Positions 34,645-42,597 of a stretch of DNA of 64,000 nucleotides are shown here, piece after piece; within the stretch, counting starts at the first letter, position 1, and every line of letters starts with the position of its first letter. The notes beneath the pieces were generated by a model. That model was given only the letters and a program-made list of their open reading frames with translations. It had not been told where the DNA came from and did not search any database. The translations under genes and the position numbers were made by a program. Where the stretch lies: assembly GCF_025950085.1 (NCBI RefSeq), contig NZ_JAPDDS010000001.1, positions 310,001-374,000 on the forward strand, read 5' to 3'. The stretch is from Luteolibacter flavescens. GTDB taxonomy: Bacteria; Verrucomicrobiota; Verrucomicrobiia; Verrucomicrobiales; Akkermansiaceae.

Positions 34645-35211
34645 ATGGCCGTCGTCAAAGTCACACGTCCGAAACTGAACGCGGGGGAGAAAATCTACCT
34701 CGGCGCGGTCATCAAGGGCTTCTTCATCACGATGAAGCACGCCGTCGATTCGCTGCGGGGCAAGTCCCGCGGCGCGAAGGACATGGAGTCCTCCGGACTC
34801 GGCGTGACCATGCAGTATCCAGAGCAGAAGTGGGACGAGCACCTGCCCGAGCATTACCGTGGCGCGCCCGCTCTGGTGACCGACGAGCAAGGCCGCGAAC
34901 GCTGCGTTTCCTGCCAGCTTTGCGAATTCATCTGCCCGCCGAAGGCCATCAAGATCACCCCGAGCGAAATCCCGTCCGATGACCCTTGGGCGAAGGTCGA
35001 GAAGCGCCCGCTGGAATTCGACATCGACATGATCCGCTGCATCTACTGCGGCATGTGCGAGGAGGTCTGCCCGGAGCAGGCAATCTTCCTCCGCAAGGAC
35101 TACGCGATCACCGGCCTGAAGCGCGCCGACATGGTGCACGACAAGGAGAAGCTCTACGAGATCGGCGGCAAGCGCGTCGGCCTCGTCAACAAGTGGAACG
35201 AGCTGAAGTAA
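34645..35211 (+). CDS. nuoI: NADH-quinone oxidoreductase subunit I (2x 4Fe-4S ferredoxin)
   Basis: The 188-residue protein binds two 4Fe-4S clusters through Cys87/90/93/97 (CVSCQLCEFICPPKAI) and Cys132/135/138/142 (CIYCGMCEEVCPEQAI). The N-terminal amphipathic helix (IKGFFITMKHAVDSL) attaches it to the membrane arm. It carries clusters N6a/N6b in the electron path to N2. The start follows TTTCCCACCC, without a Shine-Dalgarno site; 11 bp separate it from nuoH. Confidence 0.97.
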   Translation: MAVVKVTRPKLNAGEKIYLGAVIKGFFITMKHAVDSLRGKSRGAKDMESSGLGVTMQYPEQKWDEHLPEHYRGAPALVTDEQGRERCVSCQLCEFICPPKAIKITPSEIPSDDPWAKVEKRPLEFDIDMIRCIYCGMCEEVCPEQAIFLRKDYAITGLKRADMVHDKEKLYEIGGKRVGLVNKWNELK

Positions 35212-35259
35212 CCAACCGGCCAGTCCTCATTGGCCAACCGGCCCCAACTCTTCCCTTCC

Positions 35260-35817
35260 ATGCCCGTTTACTTATTCTGGTTCTTCGCGCTCGTCATGCT
35301 GTTCGGCGGCGTGGCGGTTGTCGCGCTGCGGAATCCCGTCGCATCCGCCTTGTCGATGGTGGCCTCATTCGTCGGCCTTTCCGGTCTTTTCATCGGCCTG
35401 AATGCCTTCTTCGTCGGGATCATCCAGATCCTCGTCTATGCGGGCGCGATCATGGTGCTGTTCATCTTCATCATCATGCTCCTCGACCTGAAGACCGAGG
35501 AGAAGCGTGCGCCGAAGCTCGCACCGCTGCTTGGCGGGCTCGGCATCGTGCTGGCCTTCACCATTCAGCTCATCGGCATCCTCTCGAAGTCTCCGAACAT
35601 CAAGGCCGAGCCGCTCGATCTCGCCGCCGGTGCCGCCTACTACGCCGAGCGTAGCCCGGGCATCTCCACCAAGCTCGCCGAGGGCCACCTGCCCGACGTG
35701 AACCTGATCGGCGAGACCCTCTTCCGCGGCTACAACCTGCCGCTCCAGATCGTCGGTGTGCTGCTGCTCGTTTCCACCGTCGGCGTCGTCGTCCTTTCCA
35801 AGCGCCAAACCACCTGA
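35260..35817 (+). CDS. nuoJ: NADH-quinone oxidoreductase subunit J
   Basis: The 185-residue protein has five hydrophobic segments and the NuoJ signature FFVGIIQILVYAGAIMVLFIFIIMLLD (around residues 58-82). It is a proton-channel subunit of the membrane arm. The 48-bp spacer from nuoI contains CCAACCGGCC twice (35212-35221, 35234-35243), with GGCCA/TGGCC able to pair between them, so a small intra-operon hairpin is possible. The ATG follows CTTCCCTTCC. Confidence 0.95.
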   Translation: MPVYLFWFFALVMLFGGVAVVALRNPVASALSMVASFVGLSGLFIGLNAFFVGIIQILVYAGAIMVLFIFIIMLLDLKTEEKRAPKLAPLLGGLGIVLAFTIQLIGILSKSPNIKAEPLDLAAGAAYYAERSPGISTKLAEGHLPDVNLIGETLFRGYNLPLQIVGVLLLVSTVGVVVLSKRQTT

Positions 35818-35820
35818 GCC

Positions 35821-36138
35821 ATGGCTTCCCTGCACGATTACCTGCTCGTCTCCGGGCTGCTCTTCGCCATCGGCCTCGCCGGCGTGGTGCTCCGCCGGAA
35901 CATCATCGTGGTCTTCATGTGCCTGGAGCTGATGCTCAGTGCCGCGAACTTGACCCTGGTGGCCTTCTCGCGCTTCAAGGGCTTGAACGGTCTGCCCGAC
36001 TACAACGGACAAATGCTGGTCTTCTTCGTGATCACCGTGGCCGCCGCCGAGGTCGCCGTCGGCCTCGCGATCATCGTAGCCCTCTACCGCTCGCGGCAGA
36101 CGATCAATACGGAAGACCTCACCAGCATGCGTGGCTAA
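35821..36138 (+). CDS. nuoK: NADH-quinone oxidoreductase subunit K
   Basis: The 105-residue protein has three membrane helices and the NuoK family features LLFAIGLAGVVLRRNIIVVFMCLELMLSAANL (Glu in the second helix) and FVITVAAAEVAVGLAIIVALYR (the second conserved Glu). It belongs to the antiporter-like proton path. Only 3 bp separate it from nuoJ, so translation is tightly coupled. Confidence 0.96.
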   Translation: MASLHDYLLVSGLLFAIGLAGVVLRRNIIVVFMCLELMLSAANLTLVAFSRFKGLNGLPDYNGQMLVFFVITVAAAEVAVGLAIIVALYRSRQTINTEDLTSMRG

Positions 36139-36177
36139 GCCCGCGGCCTGCGCACCCATCGCCAACTTTTCCCGAAC

Positions 36178-37998
36178 ATGCTGCCCTGGCTCCTCCTGTT
36201 CCTCCCGCTGATCGCCGCCGCGGCGAACCAGCTCTTCCTCAAGCGGAATGCCTACGTCGCCTCGACGGTGTCGGTCATCTCCGTGGCCGTGACCTTCGGC
36301 ATCTCGGTGATGCTGCTGCTCAGCAACGTCCAGGCACCCGAGCCCATCAAATGGATCTCCGTCGGTAGTTTCCACGTGGAGGTGGGCATCACCTTGGACC
36401 AGTTGTCCAAGGGCATGATGATCGTGGTCACAGGCATCGGCCTGCTGGTCCACATCTTCTCGCTGGCTTACATGGCCGACGACAGCGCGAAGGCACGCTT
36501 CTTCACCTGCCTCTCGCTCTTCATGTTTTCGATGACCGGCATCGTCCTGGCGTCGAATTTCATCATGACCTTCATGTTCTGGGAGCTGGTCGGCCTCAGC
36601 TCCTACCTGCTGATCGGCCACTGGTATCAGAAGGAATCCGCTGCCGATGCCGCGAAGAAGGCCTTCATCGTCAACAGGGTGGGGGACTTCGGCTTCATGA
36701 TCGGCATTCTGATGCTCTGGGGCATCACTGGTCACCTCGGCTTTGTCGGGATGAAGGAATGGGCCGCTGGCGGTGGTCTCGCCACGGTTTCCACCGGTGT
36801 TCTCGGTGCCGCTCTCTTGTGTGTTTTCTGCGGAGCCATGGGCAAGTCCGCCCAGATGCCGCTTCACGTCTGGCTGCCGGATGCGATGGAAGGCCCGACC
36901 CCCGTGTCCGCCCTCATCCACGCCGCGACCATGGTGGCAGCCGGTGTCTACATGCTCTTCCGCGTGCAGCTCTCTATCGGAGCGGAAGCGTTCAACAACT
37001 TCTCCGGCGACACCATCGCCTGGATCGGCGGCATCACCTCGCTGTGCGCCGCGCTGATGGCCACGCAGCAGAATGACATCAAGAAGATCCTGGCCTACTC
37101 CACGCTCTCGCAGCTCGGTTACATGGTCATGGCCGTGGGTCTCATGGTCGGCGAGGCTGGCATGTTCCATCTCTTCACGCACGCTTGGTTCAAGGCTCTA
37201 CTCTTCCTCGGCTCCGGCGCGATCATCTACGCCTGCCACCATGAGCAGGACATCTGGAAGATGGGTGGCCTTCTCAAGAAGATGCCGATCACCGGTTTCA
37301 CCTTCCTGATTGGTACCGCGGCGCTGATCGCCGTTCCGTTCGTCACTTCCGGTTTCTGGTCAAAGGAAGAAATTCTTGCGGCCGCCTACGGTGGGAACAA
37401 GTGGCTCTTCGGGATCGCCGTTTTCGTCGCATTCCTCACGACCTTTTACATGACCCGCGCTTTCGTGGTGACCTTCCTCGGGAAGACCCGCTCGGATAAT
37501 GCAAGCCATGCTCACGAGGTCGGACCTCTGATGTTTGTCCCGCTCCTGCTGCTTGCGGGATTGGCGCTGGGTGCTGGTTCTGAATTAGTATCCAACGCGT
37601 TGGGTGCTTACCGCCCGATCCACGAGCATGGCCATGCCGAGGGACACGGTCTCATTCTCGGTGCGTCCATCGGCACTCTGATCCTTGGTCTTCTCGCGGG
37701 CTTCACGCTCTACAACGGCAAGGACAAGGACCCGGTCTCCATCCCGTTCTTCCGGGACCGCCTGAAGATCGACGCCTTCTACGACAATGTCGTGGTGCGC
37801 TACTTCCAGGATGCCTTCGCGGCCATCGTCCACTTCTTCGACGAGTTCCTGATCAATGGCCTGATCGTCGGCGGCACCAGCCGTCTGGCCGAGAGCTTTG
37901 GCGGCCTCTTCCGCCGCGTCCAGTCGGGCAATCTCCAGGGCTACGCGTTCGCCTTCGGCATCGGCGTCATCCTCGTCATCTATTTCACCGCGTTCTGA
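36178..37998 (+). CDS. nuoL: NADH-quinone oxidoreductase subunit L
   Basis: The 606-residue antiporter-like subunit shows the NuoL hallmarks: FMFWELVGLSSYLLIGHWYQ with the channel Glu, NRVGDFGFMIGI, MGKSAQMPLHVWLPDAMEGPTPVSALIHAATMVAAGVYM (Lys and His channel residues), QNDIKKILAYSTLSQLGYM, FTHAWFKALLFLGSGAII and a C-terminal lateral helix region (DNVVVRYFQDAFAAIVHFFDEF). The loop at 520-545 is His-rich (IHEHGHAEGHG). It pumps protons at the tip of the membrane arm. Confidence 0.96.
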   Translation: MLPWLLLFLPLIAAAANQLFLKRNAYVASTVSVISVAVTFGISVMLLLSNVQAPEPIKWISVGSFHVEVGITLDQLSKGMMIVVTGIGLLVHIFSLAYMADDSAKARFFTCLSLFMFSMTGIVLASNFIMTFMFWELVGLSSYLLIGHWYQKESAADAAKKAFIVNRVGDFGFMIGILMLWGITGHLGFVGMKEWAAGGGLATVSTGVLGAALLCVFCGAMGKSAQMPLHVWLPDAMEGPTPVSALIHAATMVAAGVYMLFRVQLSIGAEAFNNFSGDTIAWIGGITSLCAALMATQQNDIKKILAYSTLSQLGYMVMAVGLMVGEAGMFHLFTHAWFKALLFLGSGAIIYACHHEQDIWKMGGLLKKMPITGFTFLIGTAALIAVPFVTSGFWSKEEILAAAYGGNKWLFGIAVFVAFLTTFYMTRAFVVTFLGKTRSDNASHAHEVGPLMFVPLLLLAGLALGAGSELVSNALGAYRPIHEHGHAEGHGLILGASIGTLILGLLAGFTLYNGKDKDPVSIPFFRDRLKIDAFYDNVVVRYFQDAFAAIVHFFDEFLINGLIVGGTSRLAESFGGLFRRVQSGNLQGYAFAFGIGVILVIYFTAF

Positions 37999-38001
37999 GC
38001 C

Positions 38002-39459
38002 ATGCTCCTTGTCCTCGTCCTACTCCCGCTGCTGGCTTTCGTCGCGATGATCGCCGGTGCGCCCGCGCGCAAGGCAGCCATTGCCGCCGGTGCGGCCAAT
38101 CTCGTGCTCGGACTCTGGGCAGCCACCTCGTGGCAGTCCGACCGGTGGTCGATCTCGCTGCCGGTGCTTGAGAAGCCCGCGCTCCACATGGCGCTCGGCT
38201 TTTACGACGGCATGAGCGTGATCATGGTGCTGCTGTCGGTGATCGTCACCCTCGCCGCCGTGCTTTCCGGCAAGTCCCCGGAAGGCCGCGAGACGCTCTA
38301 CTACGGCTCCTCCATGCTGATCTCGGCCGGTGCCATCGGTGCCTTTGCCGCCACGGATCTCTTCTTCTTCTATGCCTTCCACGAGCTCGCGCTGATCCCG
38401 ACCTTCCTGATGATCGGGATCCTCGGACGCGGCGACCGGAAGGAAGCCGCCTGGAAGATCACCATCTATCTCGGTCTCGGCTCCATCATCCTGCTCGCCG
38501 GTCTCGTCTGGCTCGCGAATCTCGCCGGGACCTACGAAATTCCGAAGATGCTGGATGCCGTGAAGAACGGCACGCTGGCGATCGACGCCGCCTCGCAGAA
38601 GGGCATCGCCGCGCTACTCATCGTCGGCTTCGGCGTGCTGGTCTCGCTGTTCCCGTTCCACTCGTGGGCTGCTCCGGCCTACGCCAGCGCCCCGGCACCG
38701 ACCGCGATGCTTCACGCCGGTGTGCTGAAGAAATTCGGCCTTTACGGTCTGCTCCGTCTCGCCATCCCGATGGTCCCCGAGGGCCTGAATGCCTGGCTCG
38801 TGCCGCTCTGCGTGCTGCTGCTTGGCAATATCCTCTGGGTCGGCTTCGTGACCATCAGCCAGAAGCGCCTCGATGGCATGCTCGGCCACTCGTCCGTGAT
38901 GCACATGGGCTACATCTTCCTCGCCATCGCCGCTCTCGCCGCCGCGGAAGCGAACGGTGTGGTCAATGAAATCGCCCTGCCAGCCGCGGTCCTCCTGATG
39001 TTCGCCCACGGCGTCTCCATCGCCATGCTCTTCGGCCTGGCCGACCGCATCGAGCGGAATACCGGCACGCTGGAGCTTTCCGACCTCGGCGGCCTTGCCA
39101 AATCCGCTCCCGGCCTCGCCTTCCTCTTCGGCATGGTCGGCATGGCATCCATCGGCCTGCCTGGTCTCGCGAATTTCGCGGGTGAAGTGATGGTCTTCCT
39201 CTCCGCCTTCCGGAACTACGTTCCCGCAGACGGCCTCGGCCCGGTGCAGATCACCTGCATCATTGCCATCTGGGGTGTGGTCATCAGCGCCATCTACATG
39301 CTCCGCGCCTACCGCCGGATCTTCCAGGGCGAAAGCGTCCGCGCCACCGACGGTGCCGCCGACCTGACCTTCGCCGACCGCATCCCGGCGCTGATCCTCG
39401 CGGTCGCGCTGCTCGCCGTGGGCCTCTATCCAAACCTGCTGCTCCAACTTCTCAAGTGA
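38002..39459 (+). CDS. nuoM: NADH-quinone oxidoreductase subunit M
   Basis: The 485-residue antiporter-like subunit has the NuoM elements FFFYAFHELALIPTFLMIGI (channel Glu), PFHSWAAPAYASAPAPTAMLHAGVLKKFGLYGL, KRLDGMLGHSSVMHMGYI and GLPGLANFAGEVMVF. It is separated from nuoL by 3 bp. The family signature usually reads HTWLPDAH; here HSWAAPAYA, seen in a divergent NuoM subgroup. It contributes one of the proton half-channels. Confidence 0.95.
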   Translation: MLLVLVLLPLLAFVAMIAGAPARKAAIAAGAANLVLGLWAATSWQSDRWSISLPVLEKPALHMALGFYDGMSVIMVLLSVIVTLAAVLSGKSPEGRETLYYGSSMLISAGAIGAFAATDLFFFYAFHELALIPTFLMIGILGRGDRKEAAWKITIYLGLGSIILLAGLVWLANLAGTYEIPKMLDAVKNGTLAIDAASQKGIAALLIVGFGVLVSLFPFHSWAAPAYASAPAPTAMLHAGVLKKFGLYGLLRLAIPMVPEGLNAWLVPLCVLLLGNILWVGFVTISQKRLDGMLGHSSVMHMGYIFLAIAALAAAEANGVVNEIALPAAVLLMFAHGVSIAMLFGLADRIERNTGTLELSDLGGLAKSAPGLAFLFGMVGMASIGLPGLANFAGEVMVFLSAFRNYVPADGLGPVQITCIIAIWGVVISAIYMLRAYRRIFQGESVRATDGAADLTFADRIPALILAVALLAVGLYPNLLLQLLK

Positions 39460-39502
39460 TTCCCTCTGATCGCCGATCACCGATCACTTCTCACCTCTTC
39501 CC

Positions 39503-40978
39503 ATGCCCGCCTACTACCTAGAAGCCCTGACCGTTTTCCTCGGCCTGCTGTTGCTGATGGTCGAAGCCTTCGGTCCCAGCAACTCGAAGAAGTTCGTCGG
39601 CTTCACCGCCGCTGCAGGGCTGGCTTTCATCCTCGTGCTGTCGTTCTTCGCCTACGGGCCGGAGGCAAAGCCGGATGCCGCCTGGGCCAAGTGGTCGCTG
39701 TGGAATTTCTACGCCTTCGACGGTCTCGCCCGCTTCTACAAGGGCTTCGCGCTCGTCACCACCATCCTCGTGGTGCTGATGTCCATCGACTTCCGCTCGA
39801 TCCTCTCGCGCTTCACCGATAATCCGGGCTCCGAGGCCGGCACCGGAGAATATTACGCGCTGCCCGTTTTCGCCTGTGCGGGCATGATGTGGATGGCCTC
39901 GGCGAAGGACCTCGCCGGCGCATTCGTAGCGCTCGAACTGGTCACCATTACCTTCTACATCCTCGTCGCCTTCCTCCGCCGGAATGTCGGCTCGCTTGAG
40001 GCCGGGGTGAAGTACCTCATCCTCGGTGCACTCAGCACCGGCTTCCTCGTCTATGGCATCGCCTGGATCTACGGTGCCACCGGCACGATGAGCCTTGAAG
40101 GCATCGGTGCCCAGGTCGGCACGCTGACCAATACCGCGCCGCTTCTTTTCGGCATCGCCCTCATCCTCATCGCCCTCGGCTTCAAGATCGGTGCCGTGCC
40201 GATGCAGGTCTGGATCCCGGATGTCTATCAGGGCGCGCCGACTCCCACGACCGCCTTCCTCTCCGTGGGGTCAAAGGCCGCGGGTTTCATCCTTCTCATC
40301 CGTTTCCTCGAGCCGCTCATGCAAGCAGGTTCGCCGGTCGCAGGAAAGGTGACGCTGATGCTCGCGGTCATGGCCGGAGCCACGCTGCTTTTCGGTAATC
40401 TTGCCGCGATCTCGCAGACGAACTTCAAGCGCCTGCTGGCCTATTCCTCGATCGCCCATGCCGGATTCCTCGTCCTCGCGCTGGCAGCTTGGAAGCCGGA
40501 GACGGTTGATAGCCTCGGCTCGATCGGCAGCGTCTCCTTCTACCTCGCCACCTACCTGCTCATGACGCTCGCCAGCTTCTTCGTGCTGGCGCAGGTCCGC
40601 ATCCAGAGCGAGTCCGAGCAGATCGACGCCTTCAATGGTCTCGGCAAGCGCAACCCGACCCTCGCCATCGGCCTGACCATCATCATGGCCGCCCTCGCCG
40701 GTGTTCCGCTCACCGCCGGTTTCCTCGGCAAGTTCTTCGTCTTCGCGCTCGCCGTGGAGGCAAAGCTCTGGTGGGCCGTCGCGCTCGCCGTGGTGGGTGC
40801 CGCCGCTGGCTTCTACTACTACTTCAAGATCATCCGCGCCATCTGGTGGGAGGCTCCGGCCGCTGACTCGAAGCCGCTGGTTCTCTCCCAGATCACCCGC
40901 ACCTGCGTCGTCGCCCTCACGCTGGCCGTGATCGTCCTCGGCGTCTGGCCGCAGCCTGTCCTCTGGCTGCTGAATTGA
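39503..40978 (+). CDS. nuoN: NADH-quinone oxidoreductase subunit N
   Basis: The 491-residue subunit shows the NuoN features ASAKDLAGAFVALELVTITFYILVAF (channel Glu), GVKYLILGALSTGFLVYGIAWIYGATGT, ALGFKIGAVPMQVWIPDVYQGAPTPTTAFLSVGSKAAGF and QTNFKRLLAYSSIAHAGFLVL, with KIIRAIWWE near the C-terminus. It closes the operon. The start follows CACCTCTTCCC directly. Downstream, 40979-41051 has only a weak CCCGG/CCGGG dyad, no clear terminator. Confidence 0.96.
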   Translation: MPAYYLEALTVFLGLLLLMVEAFGPSNSKKFVGFTAAAGLAFILVLSFFAYGPEAKPDAAWAKWSLWNFYAFDGLARFYKGFALVTTILVVLMSIDFRSILSRFTDNPGSEAGTGEYYALPVFACAGMMWMASAKDLAGAFVALELVTITFYILVAFLRRNVGSLEAGVKYLILGALSTGFLVYGIAWIYGATGTMSLEGIGAQVGTLTNTAPLLFGIALILIALGFKIGAVPMQVWIPDVYQGAPTPTTAFLSVGSKAAGFILLIRFLEPLMQAGSPVAGKVTLMLAVMAGATLLFGNLAAISQTNFKRLLAYSSIAHAGFLVLALAAWKPETVDSLGSIGSVSFYLATYLLMTLASFFVLAQVRIQSESEQIDAFNGLGKRNPTLAIGLTIIMAALAGVPLTAGFLGKFFVFALAVEAKLWWAVALAVVGAAAGFYYYFKIIRAIWWEAPAADSKPLVLSQITRTCVVALTLAVIVLGVWPQPVLWLLN

Positions 40979-41051
40979 TCCGCTTCAGGCACCCGGTCGC
41001 ATTTCTCCGGCCGGGCATCGACGTTTCCGGCTGAGTTTCCTATCCTCCGGC

Positions 41052-41537
41052 ATGTCCCGTCCTCATGCCCGGTGGATGAATGTCGCCGCGCTCTCGTTGC
41101 TGGTCACCGCGCTGATCGTCTTCGTGGCGTTTCATTTCATGGTGGTCGACTACGCATCGAGCCCGATGGGGAAAAATACCATGGGGTGGCACCTCTGGCC
41201 CGAGCTCTACCGGTTCGTTAGGATGGGGAATTTCTCCGATTCGGAATCGACCATTGCGGCCACCTGCTTCCTTTGTGCGACCCTGTTGGTAGCGCTCGCC
41301 CCGTTTTCGATTTCCTTTCTCCAGAAATCGCGACTGGCGTGGTGGGTGGTCGTTATTCCTGCGGGCGTGGCCACCTTTGGTTTCGGCGGGACCATCGGAA
41401 TCGAGCTTCTCAACTCGCCCGCCTCATTCGGTCCCGGCATTCCCTGCCTCATCGCCAGCTTCGCCCTGAACTTCACCGGGCTCCTCCTCATCCGCCGCGA
41501 ACCCACCCCGGAGCCAGTGGTCGATGCCCCGACGTGA
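41052..41537 (+). CDS. Small membrane protein of unknown function
   Basis: The 161-residue protein has four probable transmembrane helices (VAALSLLVTALIVFVAFHFM; ATCFLCATLLVALAPFSISF; WWVVVIPAGVATFGFGGTI; CLIASFALNFTGLLLI) and short charged ends. No family recognised. It lies 73 bp after nuoN in the same direction and could be read through from the operon, but nothing links it to complex I. Confidence 0.6.
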   Translation: MSRPHARWMNVAALSLLVTALIVFVAFHFMVVDYASSPMGKNTMGWHLWPELYRFVRMGNFSDSESTIAATCFLCATLLVALAPFSISFLQKSRLAWWVVVIPAGVATFGFGGTIGIELLNSPASFGPGIPCLIASFALNFTGLLLIRREPTPEPVVDAPT

Positions 41538-41604
41538 TCACAATCGTCCTCGGCGCTTGCCATGCACCCACAACTCCGCCAAACCATCTGCGCCAACTGC
41601 GGCA

Positions 41605-41678
<74 letters not shown>

Positions 41679-41861
41679 TAGTCTTCTGGTAGCCGTCGCT
41701 GGATTCCGGCGGTGCAGGTGTTCCCGAGTGAGGTGCGCTCGATTGGCTCCGTTCTTCAATGGATTGGGCTGCTTTTCATTTCGGGATTTTGTGGAGCCCT
41801 CAATTTCGAAGTGGCCGCCGAAAGGCTGGAGTCACAAGCGAACCCAAGACCTCGTGTCCAT

Positions 41862-41904
41862 CTGATCTGATACATCAGCATTCCTCGCGTCGGCTCCGGA
41901 TCAT
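41862..41904. repeat. Direct repeat, copy 1 (43 bp)
   Basis: This 43-bp stretch is 37/43 identical to 42555-42597. The core GCATTCCTCGCGTCGGCTCC is shared with one change. The two copies bracket the membrane-protein gene 41975-42529. It is followed at 41905-41924 by a perfect dyad CCTCCACGG-CT-CCGTGGAGG. The non-coding stretch 41679-41974 otherwise holds nothing I can identify. Confidence 0.6.
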
Positions 41905-41974
41905 CCTCCACGGCTCCGTGGAGGCAATGGATCCCAGGGCTGCGAATAAGGATTCCGAGTCGGCGAATATTGGC

Positions 41975-42529
41975 TCATCGGGTGATGAGGGTGAATGGCA
42001 GAGACAGATATTGGCTGAATGATTGGATCGTCTGGCTGCAATCTCTCACTGCATCCTGCTCCAAGGAGAATGATCGGGGAGGGCTGTAAAGATGAACTCC
42101 CTCAGAGGGATCGGACTTCGAGCAATACCCGTGAATCGACCAACGCCAGCTTCCCGGGCCTGAGCGTGTCACCACGTGTTGCACACTTGCCCGGAGCTCG
42201 ATGATACAGCTCAAGTCTGTCCGATGGGCCCACCATTTGCCCCACTTGTAGCCACATTCGCGCCGGTGGGAATCGATGGTGAACTTGAACGGAAGTGCGG
42301 CGATTCGAGTTTCCCAAGCCAGTCGCAAGAAAACCGCCGCGAAAATCAGACCGACGAGGGAAGCGAGATATGCCCGCGAGTCGGGAGGGGCCGCGCTGAG
42401 AGGTGGCGATATCGATCTCACCGAGAGGAATGCGGTCGTTATCGCCATCACCAAGAACGCGGTTCCGAACCCTGCATATGCCACCCGCCGGGCGGTAGCT
42501 AGAGATGGTAGGACCAGTTGCGCGGACAT
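41975..42529 (-). CDS. Membrane protein of unknown function
   Basis: The 184-residue protein has two hydrophobic segments (RVAYAGFGTAFLVMAITTAF and AYLASLVGLIFAAVFLRLA) followed by a soluble tail with CGYKWGKWWAHRTDLSCIIEL, SWRWSIHGYCSKSDP and HLYSPPRSFSLEQDAV. The layout of two helices plus a small beta-rich domain recalls bacterial PH-domain-like membrane proteins, but I cannot support a family. Its base composition is less GC-rich than neighbours and it is bracketed by a 43-bp direct repeat, which may mark insertion. The start at 42529 omits a leader overlapping the repeat. Confidence 0.6.
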   Translation of the reverse strand: MSAQLVLPSLATARRVAYAGFGTAFLVMAITTAFLSVRSISPPLSAAPPDSRAYLASLVGLIFAAVFLRLAWETRIAALPFKFTIDSHRRECGYKWGKWWAHRTDLSCIIELRASVQHVVTRSGPGSWRWSIHGYCSKSDPSEGVHLYSPPRSFSLEQDAVRDCSQTIQSFSQYLSLPFTLITR

Positions 42530-42554
42530 CTTCGAAAGGGAAATCGGGAAAGAG

Positions 42555-42597
42555 CTGATCTGATCTAGCCGCATTCCTCACGTCGGCTCCGGGTCAT
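42555..42597. repeat. Direct repeat, copy 2 (43 bp)
   Basis: Second copy of the 43-bp repeat (see 41862-41904), differing at 6 positions. It includes the stop codon and last codons of the MFS gene on the minus strand, so copy 1 could be a relic of a duplicated MFS gene end. Confidence 0.6.

Noticed and set aside
35365-37182. 605-codon minus-strand frame across nuoJ-K-L
   Set aside because: His/Glu/Asp-rich antisense shadow of three clear membrane-protein genes.
40985-41020. Terminator after nuoN
   Set aside because: Only a 5-bp CCCGG/CCGGG pairing with a long loop and no T-run, too weak to call.
41759-42022. 87-codon plus-strand frame after tRNA-Ile2
   Set aside because: Runs through the direct repeat and a hairpin and overlaps the end of the membrane gene; no protein-like features.
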